Shown in pieces: positions 25,897-34,407 of a DNA stretch of 64,000 bases (the stretch's first letter is position 1; each line of letters begins with the position of its first letter). The notes beneath the pieces were generated by a model that saw only the letters and a list, made by a program, of their open reading frames with translations, was not told the DNA's origin and made no database searches. The translations under genes were made by a program, and so were the position numbers. Source of the stretch: Idiomarina aquatica (lineage in GTDB: Bacteria > Pseudomonadota > Gammaproteobacteria > Enterobacterales > Alteromonadaceae); NCBI RefSeq assembly GCF_004362895.1, contig NZ_SNXI01000010.1, positions 19,821 through 83,820 on the forward strand, read 5' to 3'.

Positions 25897-27780
25897 GTGG
25901 CTGATTTACCCCAGATCATTTGCGGACCTATTTTACGTTCGGTCGAACCTGACGCCATTATTCTATGGCTAGTTACATCTCATGATAGTCCAGCAGATGT
26001 GCGACTAACTGTCGATATTGAACGCTGCGATGAGCAATTAGTGAGGGTCGGTCGATACGCCTGGATTCGTCGACTCTGCATCACACCTAAAACACCACTA
26101 CCCGATCAGCACTACATAGAATACGACGTGTTGTTTGATGGTCAGGGGATTAAACACACATCACCGCACTTGCTGTACGCCGACCAGCATAGTCCCGGTT
26201 TTGTATTTAAAAGCAATATCGATAAGTTACTACACGGCTCTTGCCGTCGCCCCCATCATGCCGCTACCGACGGCTTAGTTCGTGTGGACCAAAAACTCGA
26301 AGCATCCGTCAATAGCCCGGCAGATAGACCAGCGCTACTCCTCCACTCGGGTGACCAGGTTTACGTTGATGATGTAGCCGGGCCAATGCTGGTGGCTATA
26401 AAACAGGTTATAGAACAACTCGGGCTTTATGATGAACACTTTGACGGCGCTCCGTTCAGCTCGTTGCAGGAACTCTATCAGTCGGACAGACATTACTACG
26501 CACGCGACTCGCTATTGCCGGATACTGAATCAAACGAGGCTATCACCGAGAAGTTTTTTGGTGGCGTTCGCAAACCTATTTTTACTTCCAGTAACGCAGC
26601 CAATCACCTGATATCGTTGAGCGAAGTCATTGCCATGTATTTGTTGTGCTGGTCTCCACAACCATGGTGTTGGGTAAATATCGAGACGCCAACGTCACTC
26701 TGTGAGCAAAATAAACAACGCTTCAACACCGAGTTACAGGCGCTAAATGAATTCAGTTCCAATCTGCCAAAAGCTGCTCGAGCATTGGCCAATATTCCTA
26801 ACTATATGATTTTCGATGACCATGACATAACCGATGACTGGAACTTATCGGCACTATGGGAGGAAACAGCCTATGAACCCCCCTTCTCCAAACGCATCGT
26901 TGGTAATGCTTTAATTGGCTACTTATTATGCCAAAGCTGGGGCAATCATCGTGACCAATTTCAGCCGTTGATAAATCACCTACAAGAAGGCCCCCCATCT
27001 GACTCCATCTGGCCACAATCCATGCAAGATGCCCTTATCGATAAGCTTCTGTATTTTGAGCATTGGGATTATGACATTAATAGCCAACCCGCAATTATTG
27101 TGCTCGATACCCGCACCCAGCGCTGGCGAAGCGAACGAGCGCGAAGCAAGCCATCAGGACTCATGGATTGGGAAGCGTTAACCGCTTTTCAGCATAAACT
27201 CATCGACAAACCATCGGTAATTGTTGTTTCGCCTGCGCCGATGTTCGGGGTCAAATTAATAGAAGCCATACAAGACGTGTTTACCTTCTTTGGCAAGCCG
27301 TTATTAGTCGACGCCGAAAACTGGATGGCGCACCAGGGCGCTGCCGAAGTCATGTTGAATATTTTTGCGCACCGGAAAACACCTGAACACTTCACTATTT
27401 TATCAGGCGATGTGCATTATTCTTTTGCTTACGATGTGCATTTAAAGCACCGCAAGCGTTCCCCTCGCATATATCAAATAACCAGCAGTGGCATCAAAAA
27501 TGAGTTCCCGGATAAACTATTGGAGTGGCTTGATCGGTTAAACCGTTGGCTATTTGCGCCCTATTCCCCGTTAAACTGGTTCACTAAACGCCGACGCTTT
27601 CGTGTAACACCTCGCCTGCCAAGCGAACGCGACGCCGGGGAGCGTTTGTGGAACCAGTCTGGCATTGGTTATGTCGAGTTCAATAAAGAGGGTATACCGC
27701 AGCTAATCCAACAACTTGGTGCTTCGCGAGGCGAGTGTACGTTCACCCCTTCGAAAGTTAACAAGGAGTCCACCGAATGA
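25897..27780 (+). CDS. PhoD-like metallophosphatase, cytoplasmic form
   Basis: A 627-residue PhoD-like protein. An N-terminal Fn3-like domain (about 1-105) leads to the phosphatase domain, with HGSCRRP, HSGDQVYVDD, FDDHDITDDWN and SGDVHYSFAYDV, which supply the metal ligands. There is no signal peptide, unlike secreted PhoD. The start must be GTG 25897: an in-frame TAA lies 10 codons upstream and no ATG lies between; AAGAG sits about 8 nt before it. The product is likely a phosphodiesterase or phosphatase of unknown substrate. Its stop overlaps the start of a CANT1-like nucleotidase gene, which suggests nucleotide or nucleotide-sugar chemistry. Confidence 0.85.
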   Translation: MADLPQIICGPILRSVEPDAIILWLVTSHDSPADVRLTVDIERCDEQLVRVGRYAWIRRLCITPKTPLPDQHYIEYDVLFDGQGIKHTSPHLLYADQHSPGFVFKSNIDKLLHGSCRRPHHAATDGLVRVDQKLEASVNSPADRPALLLHSGDQVYVDDVAGPMLVAIKQVIEQLGLYDEHFDGAPFSSLQELYQSDRHYYARDSLLPDTESNEAITEKFFGGVRKPIFTSSNAANHLISLSEVIAMYLLCWSPQPWCWVNIETPTSLCEQNKQRFNTELQALNEFSSNLPKAARALANIPNYMIFDDHDITDDWNLSALWEETAYEPPFSKRIVGNALIGYLLCQSWGNHRDQFQPLINHLQEGPPSDSIWPQSMQDALIDKLLYFEHWDYDINSQPAIIVLDTRTQRWRSERARSKPSGLMDWEALTAFQHKLIDKPSVIVVSPAPMFGVKLIEAIQDVFTFFGKPLLVDAENWMAHQGAAEVMLNIFAHRKTPEHFTILSGDVHYSFAYDVHLKHRKRSPRIYQITSSGIKNEFPDKLLEWLDRLNRWLFAPYSPLNWFTKRRRFRVTPRLPSERDAGERLWNQSGIGYVEFNKEGIPQLIQQLGASRGECTFTPSKVNKESTE

Positions 27781-28724
27781 AACAAACCCCGTTTGATAAA
27801 CAACGCCAGCAGCGCTATGACAACAAGCAGCGTGAATTTCTGTTAGCGATCATTACCGATGAAGATGATTCTTCACAAGTCGAACTCGATGATGGTCAAA
27901 CGGCATGGCGCTCTACCTTGCGTTATGACGAGCTAGTTCGCGAAGCAACGGGCACCTATGAGCTGCATGATATCGAAGAGGATGATGGAGGAGAACATCA
28001 CTTAATCAGCTTGATAGCGGAAGGTGGCAGAGGCGCGGAATTCTCAGAGCTGGTCATGTTCGGTAAGCACTTGATGACCTTTGATGATCGTACCGGACTA
28101 GTCTGCGAAATCCGTCACCAAAATCAATTGGTACCCCGGCAAATTTTGATGACCGGTAGTGGCGATGAAAAATTTAAAGGCTTTAAAAGTGAGTGGGCAA
28201 CCATAAAAGGTAACGAACTGATTGTCGGGAGCCATGGCAAAAAGCCTGAAGAAGAATGGATCAAAGTGATTGGGCGTAATTACGGCTTACAAAGCATCAA
28301 CTGGCATGATAACTATCAGGCCCTGCGTGAGGCTGCAGGCCTAGGGCCTGAAGGATACATGGTTCATGAAGCCGCAGAATGGCATCCACAACTGCAAAAG
28401 TGGTTGTTCTTTCCACGTAAAATATCAAATCAAGCCTTTGAACCCCAACACGATGAAAACTGCTGCGGTAGTAACAAATTATTTATTGTTAGCGAGGACT
28501 TTAGCGACATCCAGATAATCGAAGTAGGCGAAGCTATAGGTGAGCGCGGCGTCTCTTCATTCAAGATTTTACCCGGCTTTCCTAACGAATGTGTAGCACT
28601 GAAAAGCGTTGAAGTGGGAAACCGAACCGAAACCTATTTTTTTGCTTTCGATCTGCAAGGAAACGTTTTACACGCTGATACACTCATCGGTCATTATAAG
28701 TGTGAGGGGATTGAGATTGTTTAA
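27777..28724 (+). CDS. Apyrase/CANT1-family nucleotidase, no signal peptide
   Basis: A 315-residue homologue of the animal calcium-activated nucleotidase (CANT1/SCAN; bed-bug-type apyrase, Pfam Apyrase). Matching blocks in order: GRGAEFSEL (84-92), DDRTG (103-107), KGFKSEW (134-140), EWIKVIGR (160-167), HEAAEW (197-202), SSFKI (260-264) and EGIEI (310-314). Acidic and Ser residues in these blocks correspond, as far as I recall, to the calcium and nucleotide ligands of the human five-bladed propeller. The N-terminus is charged, with no export signal. Family members split NDPs such as UDP and GDP. The start overlaps the PhoD-like stop (ATGA), so the pair is coupled. Substrate unknown. Confidence 0.85.
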   Translation: MKQTPFDKQRQQRYDNKQREFLLAIITDEDDSSQVELDDGQTAWRSTLRYDELVREATGTYELHDIEEDDGGEHHLISLIAEGGRGAEFSELVMFGKHLMTFDDRTGLVCEIRHQNQLVPRQILMTGSGDEKFKGFKSEWATIKGNELIVGSHGKKPEEEWIKVIGRNYGLQSINWHDNYQALREAAGLGPEGYMVHEAAEWHPQLQKWLFFPRKISNQAFEPQHDENCCGSNKLFIVSEDFSDIQIIEVGEAIGERGVSSFKILPGFPNECVALKSVEVGNRTETYFFAFDLQGNVLHADTLIGHYKCEGIEIV

Positions 28725-28725
28725 T

Positions 28726-30273
28726 CTACTCAGACTCCGCGTATAAGCTCCATGGCTTGCCTCGAACTTTTTCTAACCAGTGACGAAGTTCGTGTTCCAG
28801 CGGTCTATCTTCTACTAGCAGTTCGAATTCAGCGGCTAGCGACGCTCGCATTGCCGCCAACTCTGGCCCGGTGTCACGCAGCTTCCCTGCCATACGTTCG
28901 CGCAGAACACTGCCCTGATAGGACGCTAACAAGGTGGCCACTGTCACTTGCTCCGTGAGTTCGAGTACCCGCATACAATCGCGAGCTGCGATGGTTCCCA
29001 TACTGACCTTGTCCTGATTGTGACATTCAGTGGAGCGTGAAAAAACACTCGCAGGCATGGTCAGTTTTAGCGCTTCTGCAGTCCAGGCAGAACAACCAAT
29101 TTGCACCGCTTTAAAGCCATGGTTAATCGCCTTTCGCTCGCCTTCAGCCGCCGATAAATTCGATGGCAAGTCATGATTCATTTTCGTATCAAGCAACAAC
29201 GCCATTTGCCGGTCATGCAAATCGGCCAGGTTCGCTATAGCTGCTTTCATCGAGTCCATGACCATAGCAATGTGGCCGCCGTAGAAGTGGCCTCCATGCA
29301 AAACATGCTCGCCAATACCATCAATAATCGGGTTATCGTTAGCACTGTTCAGCTCGTTTTCAATGGTGTCTTTGAACCACGGCAAAGCGTCTTTCAACAC
29401 ACCAATGATGTGCGGCGCACAGCGAATGGAGTAGCGGTCCTGCAACCGGGAGGAATTACGCGGATGCTCATGATGATTCAAGTCGTCACGTATCCACTTG
29501 GCGACTTGTTGCTGGCCTTTATGCGGCTTAACGGCAAACAGCAGTTCGTCAAAATGGTTTGAATTACCGTCTAATGCAATGCTGGCTAACGCAGTAATGC
29601 GGCTGGACAGGCGGGTTAAATAGTCAGCACGATCCCAGGCCAGACAAGCCAGTGCGGTCATCACCGCCGTGCCATTCATTATCGCTAAACCTTCTTTGGG
29701 ACGCAGCGTGTGAAGTTCGACACCCAGAGCCTTGAAAGCTTCCGCGCTTGTCATAATTTCACCGTTAAAGCGAACATCCCGCTCGCCAATTAAAGCGCCA
29801 GCAATATAAGACAGCGGTGTTAAGTCACCACTGGCGCCAACACTGCCCTCTTTAGGAATTAGTGGCAGCATATTTTCATTCAGCATCAGTACCAAACGTT
29901 CTAACAGCGGCCAACTCACCCCTGAGTACCCCTGAGTCAGCGATGCCAGGCGCACCGCCAAAATAGCGCGCGTTTCCTGCTCGTTAAAGTAGTCGCCCAA
30001 CCCACAGCCGTGGAAGCGTGTTAAATGAATAGGCAGCTCTGAAACCAGGTTGTCAGGCACAGAAACGGTACAGCTGTCACCATAGCCCGTGGTCACGCCG
30101 TAAATCACGCCATCCTGCTCTAACAGGTCATCGAGGAAACGAACACCAGCGTCAATTCGGGCAACAAATTCCGGCGCTTTACTCAAGGTTGCTGTCACCT
30201 CATTGTTAGCAAGCGCTACAACATCCTTTATGGTGACCGGCTGTTCGCCAAAACAAACGTTTGCTGTCGTCAT
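28726..30273 (-). CDS. MIO-dependent aromatic amino acid ammonia-lyase (HAL/PAL/TAL family)
   Basis: A 515-residue member of the histidine/phenylalanine/tyrosine ammonia-lyase family. The MIO cofactor triad Ala-Ser-Gly is at 147-149 in GSVGASGDLTPL; the catalytic Tyr58 lies in VIYGVTTGYGD. At the two residues that guide ring choice the protein has Phe87-His88 (TRFHGCG), which is neither the usual HL of TAL, FL of PAL nor SH of HutH. No hut genes are near, so a role in histidine catabolism is doubtful. The start at 30273 lies just after the upstream stop; earlier in-frame codons fall inside the glycosyltransferase gene. It ends a likely operon with glycosyltransferase and flippase-like genes. 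Confidence 0.88.
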   Translation of the reverse strand: MTTANVCFGEQPVTIKDVVALANNEVTATLSKAPEFVARIDAGVRFLDDLLEQDGVIYGVTTGYGDSCTVSVPDNLVSELPIHLTRFHGCGLGDYFNEQETRAILAVRLASLTQGYSGVSWPLLERLVLMLNENMLPLIPKEGSVGASGDLTPLSYIAGALIGERDVRFNGEIMTSAEAFKALGVELHTLRPKEGLAIMNGTAVMTALACLAWDRADYLTRLSSRITALASIALDGNSNHFDELLFAVKPHKGQQQVAKWIRDDLNHHEHPRNSSRLQDRYSIRCAPHIIGVLKDALPWFKDTIENELNSANDNPIIDGIGEHVLHGGHFYGGHIAMVMDSMKAAIANLADLHDRQMALLLDTKMNHDLPSNLSAAEGERKAINHGFKAVQIGCSAWTAEALKLTMPASVFSRSTECHNQDKVSMGTIAARDCMRVLELTEQVTVATLLASYQGSVLRERMAGKLRDTGPELAAMRASLAAEFELLVEDRPLEHELRHWLEKVRGKPWSLYAESE

Positions 30274-30277
30274 AGTC

Positions 30278-32506
30278 TTAATTATCCCGTCGCTTTTGCG
30301 CATAGCGCGCCAACGTTTCCGCATAAACATAGCGAACTTCCTGGGTGAAGTTCTCAACCGAATGCGACGCAGCACATTCAACCGCTTGTTTTGCCAGTGA
30401 TTGGCGTTGTTTTTTATCTTCGAGTAGGTATTTAACCCTTTCTAACCACAACGCTTGTTGCGCCGGGGTTTTATAGCCGTTAACCCCATCGGCCACGACA
30501 TCGTCAATACCGCTTGAGCGCACTGCCACCACCGGCAGTCCCGCCGCCATGGCTTCTAGAATAACCATGCCCTGAGTCTCGGACTGTGAGGCAAATAAAA
30601 ACACATCCCCGAGTTGGTACCATTGCGGCATTTCTTCCGGCGGCACGGCGCCAACGAACGACACCTGCTCGGCCAAACCAAGATCGTTGGATTTTTGCTG
30701 TAAGCGCTGGCGTTGATGGCCATCGCCAATCATTAAAAAACGAAACGGTTTATCTGTTTGCGTTTTTAGCTGCGCCAGCGCCTCTAACATAAAGTCGATA
30801 TTCTTCTCGTTGGACAAGCGCGCCACACTAACAAATACCGTTTCGTCATTGATATTTTGTTGTGTTTTGAGTTGCTTGATAACTGCCTCGTCGCGCTGTT
30901 GAAAACGATCAAATTCAATGCCCGTTGGCTGCACATAGATGGTACTTTTCACACCAATTAAACGCAGGTACTCTTCAGTCGACTGAGTAGGCACGATCAC
31001 GCTGTCACACTTATTGGCAAACCGCCTGACCAAAAAGTGCGCGATAATATTGCGGAATAGACTTCCGGGTAAAAATACAAAATGTGCGTAATGCTCTAGC
31101 CGCGTGTGATAGGTGTAGACGACCGGTATTTTTAAGCGGCGGGCCATAAATACGCCAACCGAGCCAATCCAGAACGGGTGGTGGGAGTGGATAATATCGG
31201 GCTTAAACTCGCGGACTTTTTTACGCACATAGCCAGAAAATATGTTGGCAAAACGGAACTCACTCTTATCGCCAAACGAAAACAACGATGGCATGCGAAT
31301 GACGTTGTTTTCCTTTTTGACGTTATCGCGATAACGCGGCGCGACGATTAAAACTGTGTCTTTTACCTTTGTTAGGCCGTAGCGCAGGCGCTCTATAGAA
31401 ATTGGCACTCCACCTATAAACGGCAAGTAGTTGTTGGTAAACATCACTACTTTTAACGACTTTTTAAGCCAGGGTCCGGCATCAATATCATAGTTAGGGT
31501 AATAATTCTTGCCCACAAATACCGCGTTATACAGTTTAATGCTGACCGCCAGGAACAGTGCTAACAATAAGAAAAAATTAACAAAGCCCGTGTAGAATAA
31601 CGAATAGATAAAAAACCAAAAGCTTTCTAGTTGCTTTAATACTGGGTGTTGCCCGACCGGCAACTCGACCACCTGCTGAGAAATGCCATCATTGGTATCG
31701 ACGGTCACTTTTACATAGTGATAAAAGCTATCATCCTGATTTAGTACTAAGCCACCGGCGCCGCCGGTTGTTACATGGGGGATGCCTGCTTCTATATGCT
31801 CCGAAAATACGGATATATTGGCGGAAAAAACCCGATCAACGTCAAACTGCTCAAAAGTTGACAATAGCGCCTGGCGAAATGTTTCGGGTTGCAGAAAGTC
31901 TTCTTCGTCTGAAAGCAAAAACTCTTCTTTCGGCTCAAACAAGGGGTGTCCAATAAACACAAACCGATGTTCAGATTGATCTGCACGCAATATGTCAGTT
32001 AACCAACGGATCTGCCACTGCCAAGGCGTTTTTCCCGTACTATCCAGAAAGATAAAACGACTATCACCGGCACTAAAACTGAAAAAGTGTGGCCCGTAAT
32101 GATCATAAAAACGGAAGCTGCCAAATTCCTCGTACTCGTTTTCGCCAAAAGTTAACAGGTACGGCTTATCTAAATGCGACAGCGTACCCTTTAATGCACG
32201 GTATTTGTCCTCGCCACCGCCGCTGACCGCATTGCCGGCAGAAATAACAAAATCAATATCGCTATTATTGAGCTCGGGAATAATGCGGCGCTCAAAGATA
32301 CCCACCGAATTATTAATATTACCCACCACGGCAAAGCTATACTGGGGCTGGCCTTCAATTCGAGCGCTGATAGAAGATAGCTGTTCACTATGCACAGCAG
32401 AGTACTCTGCACTAGCGAAGTTTAAATACAGCTTGTAAGCCACCATCGCCAGGAGTATCGCGATATTGAAGTAAAAAAGCAGCTTTAACCACTGGCGTTT
32501 ATTCAT
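30278..32506 (-). CDS. Fusion of degenerate phosphoesterase and GT4 glycosyltransferase
   Basis: A 742-residue membrane protein. Helix 1 (about 8-26) anchors an outward calcineurin-like domain (55-290), helix 2 (about 296-325) crosses the membrane again, and a cytoplasmic GT-B/GT4 glycosyltransferase (about 352-742) follows, with GGVPISIERL, HSHHPFWIG and the donor motif ETQGMVILEAMAAG. In the phosphoesterase part the metal motifs are changed: GN at 62-63 and 91-92 in place of GD, GENE at 121-124 in place of GNH(D/E), and ANIS near 229-232 in place of GHxH. It is therefore probably non-catalytic and may bind a ligand. It overlaps the flippase-like gene by 8 nt and precedes the lyase by 4 nt. 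Confidence 0.85.
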   Translation of the reverse strand: MNKRQWLKLLFYFNIAILLAMVAYKLYLNFASAEYSAVHSEQLSSISARIEGQPQYSFAVVGNINNSVGIFERRIIPELNNSDIDFVISAGNAVSGGGEDKYRALKGTLSHLDKPYLLTFGENEYEEFGSFRFYDHYGPHFFSFSAGDSRFIFLDSTGKTPWQWQIRWLTDILRADQSEHRFVFIGHPLFEPKEEFLLSDEEDFLQPETFRQALLSTFEQFDVDRVFSANISVFSEHIEAGIPHVTTGGAGGLVLNQDDSFYHYVKVTVDTNDGISQQVVELPVGQHPVLKQLESFWFFIYSLFYTGFVNFFLLLALFLAVSIKLYNAVFVGKNYYPNYDIDAGPWLKKSLKVVMFTNNYLPFIGGVPISIERLRYGLTKVKDTVLIVAPRYRDNVKKENNVIRMPSLFSFGDKSEFRFANIFSGYVRKKVREFKPDIIHSHHPFWIGSVGVFMARRLKIPVVYTYHTRLEHYAHFVFLPGSLFRNIIAHFLVRRFANKCDSVIVPTQSTEEYLRLIGVKSTIYVQPTGIEFDRFQQRDEAVIKQLKTQQNINDETVFVSVARLSNEKNIDFMLEALAQLKTQTDKPFRFLMIGDGHQRQRLQQKSNDLGLAEQVSFVGAVPPEEMPQWYQLGDVFLFASQSETQGMVILEAMAAGLPVVAVRSSGIDDVVADGVNGYKTPAQQALWLERVKYLLEDKKQRQSLAKQAVECAASHSVENFTQEVRYVYAETLARYAQKRRDN

Positions 32507-33563
32507 AACCCACCTGCACAGACTGTTTAGAACGGCTAATTAAATAGTGCTGCAAAATAAATAAGCCGATGACCATGCCCAGGTATATGGTTAGCGTGCG
32601 CCAGCTAAAGGTTACCAATAACAGATGATGCTGCTCTAATAAGGTATTAAAGAAATTGCCGAACACGCCTTCTGAAATGCCCGAAGCCCCCGGCGTGGGC
32701 GAAAAGTACATGATGAACGTTGTCACCACCAACAAACCGACTGATAACAAGTAAGGCACGTCATAGCCCAGTCCCCACATGATCAACGCGGGGAAACTAA
32801 ACAACGCGAGTAAAAATAGTGCAGTATGTAACACCGACAAGATAATGGCTTTTTTTGGACCGCGCACATAGTCCGAAAAACTTTTTGAAAACTTAAATAA
32901 CTCGCGCATTAAGGTAAAATTCCAACGCCGCATTTTTTCCTGCGAGATCAGGTTAAGCCGATAGAGGCCTTTAACCACTCCCGTCATAGGCGTGACCAAC
33001 CACACCGCACGCCACAGCAGTACGATAAAAAATGCTAAATAGATTACGGTAAACACAGCTAAGGCCGAGCTGATACTGTTACTTAAGGACGACTCTTGCA
33101 ACGGTGGAAGGGTCAGCAGAAAAATGGGCGACAATGAGAAAATAAAAAGCACTGCTAATACGGTTCTAATCGTACTACCGGCCATCGCTTTACCCACAGA
33201 CACCCCGTGTTCGTGCAAAAACCATACTTGCGCAAACCCACCACCGGTCGCCATTGGCGTAATATTGGAGAAAAAGATATTAATAAACACCAGCTTTGTC
33301 ATAACTTTGGGGCTAACCTTTATACCCAGCGCCACTAGGGTGTAGTAAAAGCGAAGCCCATCACTGACAAAATAGACCGTCAATAAAGCGAGGCTGGCGA
33401 GAATAAATTCGGGGCGCAGCAGCTGCCAGTCAAACGTAAGACTACGCCCCGAGAAGTGCTCAAATACCGTGAAAAAGCCTGCCAGTGTTAATGCCACAAA
33501 CAGCGCAGCAAAAATACTGAGTCGCTTCCATGAAACAGGCTGCTTTTGTTTTTTCACTGACAC
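32499..33563 (-). CDS. Flippase-like membrane protein (LPG-synthase TM/UPF0104 family)
   Basis: A 354-residue protein with about eight membrane helices, of the lysylphosphatidylglycerol-synthase transmembrane (AglD2/UPF0104) family. Typical are FINIFFSNITPMATGGGFAQVWFLHEHG and the C-terminal SPTPGASGISEGVFG. The C-terminal aminoacyl-transferase domain of MprF is absent, so it should act only in lipid or lipid-linked sugar transfer across the membrane. It overlaps the next gene by 8 nt and follows an SDR gene by 35 nt. Together with a GT4 enzyme this suggests a glycolipid pathway. Confidence 0.85.
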   Translation of the reverse strand: MSVKKQKQPVSWKRLSIFAALFVALTLAGFFTVFEHFSGRSLTFDWQLLRPEFILASLALLTVYFVSDGLRFYYTLVALGIKVSPKVMTKLVFINIFFSNITPMATGGGFAQVWFLHEHGVSVGKAMAGSTIRTVLAVLFIFSLSPIFLLTLPPLQESSLSNSISSALAVFTVIYLAFFIVLLWRAVWLVTPMTGVVKGLYRLNLISQEKMRRWNFTLMRELFKFSKSFSDYVRGPKKAIILSVLHTALFLLALFSFPALIMWGLGYDVPYLLSVGLLVVTTFIMYFSPTPGASGISEGVFGNFFNTLLEQHHLLLVTFSWRTLTIYLGMVIGLFILQHYLISRSKQSVQVGYE

Positions 33564-33598
33564 TCCTTTGTGCGAACAAGTGCTCGAACATGACGCTG

Positions 33599-34276
33599 TT
33601 AGTTATAAGCGGGCATTAAAAATACTTCCCTTACGCAATTACGAGGATGCGCGTTTAAAGCATACAGTACTGCATCTGCAACGTCATCGGGATCTAACTT
33701 ATCAGGCTTAGGTTCATCAAAGAACGGTGTATTAACCATGCCCGGCGCGATGGTTGTGCAGCGGCCATTCCATTCTTTCATTTCTTCGGCAAGATTTTGG
33801 GCAAAGCCGTGCACAAACCATTTGGTCGCGCCATAAACTGACCCTTTTAGAGTAATGCGCCCGGCTGCTGAGCCTGTCATTAAAAAGTGTCCGGTTGATT
33901 CACGCAAATGGGGTAAGGTCAGTTTGGCGGTGTAGAGCAAGCCATTGATGTTTACGTCAATCATTGACTTCCATTCGTCCGGGTCACCGCCTTCTGTACC
34001 AGCAGTATTGACGCCGGTACCCGCATTGGCAAACACAGCATCTAGCTTACCGAAGTGAGCAACGCCCTTATCGACAACCTGCTTGAGTTGCTCGTAGTCG
34101 CCTGCATCTGCTGCAACGCCAAAGGCATTATCAGCCCCCAGTTCACCCACTAGCTCTTCAAGTAACTCTTTACGCCGTGCGGTCAATATGACTTTTATTC
34201 CTTCACTTACAGCTTTTTTAGCTGTTGCTTTACCAATGCCACTCGATGCACCGGTAATTAACAATACTTTGGACAT
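33599..34276 (-). CDS. Short-chain dehydrogenase/reductase, head of the lyase operon
   Basis: A 225-residue classical SDR. The nucleotide site is TGASSGIGKAT, followed by NAG in FANAG, then the catalytic Ser in MTGSAAG and the YGATK Tyr-Lys pair. The C-terminal part is short, as in small oxidoreductases of the YdfG-like group. The Arg in LTARRKE after strand 2 favours NADP(H). It diverges from another SDR across 131 nt that hold a 14-bp palindrome, and it may share a transcript with the flippase, glycosyltransferase and lyase genes. Substrate unknown. Confidence 0.88.
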   Translation of the reverse strand: MSKVLLITGASSGIGKATAKKAVSEGIKVILTARRKELLEELVGELGADNAFGVAADAGDYEQLKQVVDKGVAHFGKLDAVFANAGTGVNTAGTEGGDPDEWKSMIDVNINGLLYTAKLTLPHLRESTGHFLMTGSAAGRITLKGSVYGATKWFVHGFAQNLAEEMKEWNGRCTTIAPGMVNTPFFDEPKPDKLDPDDVADAVLYALNAHPRNCVREVFLMPAYN

Positions 34277-34309
34277 AAATCCTCCACTTACTTTTTAACG
34301 TGATATGGA

Positions 34310-34323
34310 ATACTGATCAGTAT
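34310..34323. promoter_or_regulatory. 14-bp perfect palindrome between the divergent SDR genes
   Basis: ATACTGATCAGTAT is a perfect palindrome about 34 nt upstream of the minus-strand SDR and 85 nt upstream of the plus-strand SDR. Its symmetry and place between divergent genes fit an operator for a dimeric repressor. No matching regulator gene is adjacent, so the call is tentative. Confidence 0.35.
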
Positions 34324-34407
34324 GACATCTCGATCAATGAAAGGCAGTAATCTAAATCACAGTCTGTCCGTAGTAATAACCACATATTTGACGTTATGGA
34401 GTACACA

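Noticed and set aside
28726..30381. Longer 551-residue start for the ammonia-lyase
   Set aside because: The added 36 residues (Arg-rich) fall inside the end of the upstream glycosyltransferase gene; ATG 30273 lies 4 nt after its stop and matches the family start.
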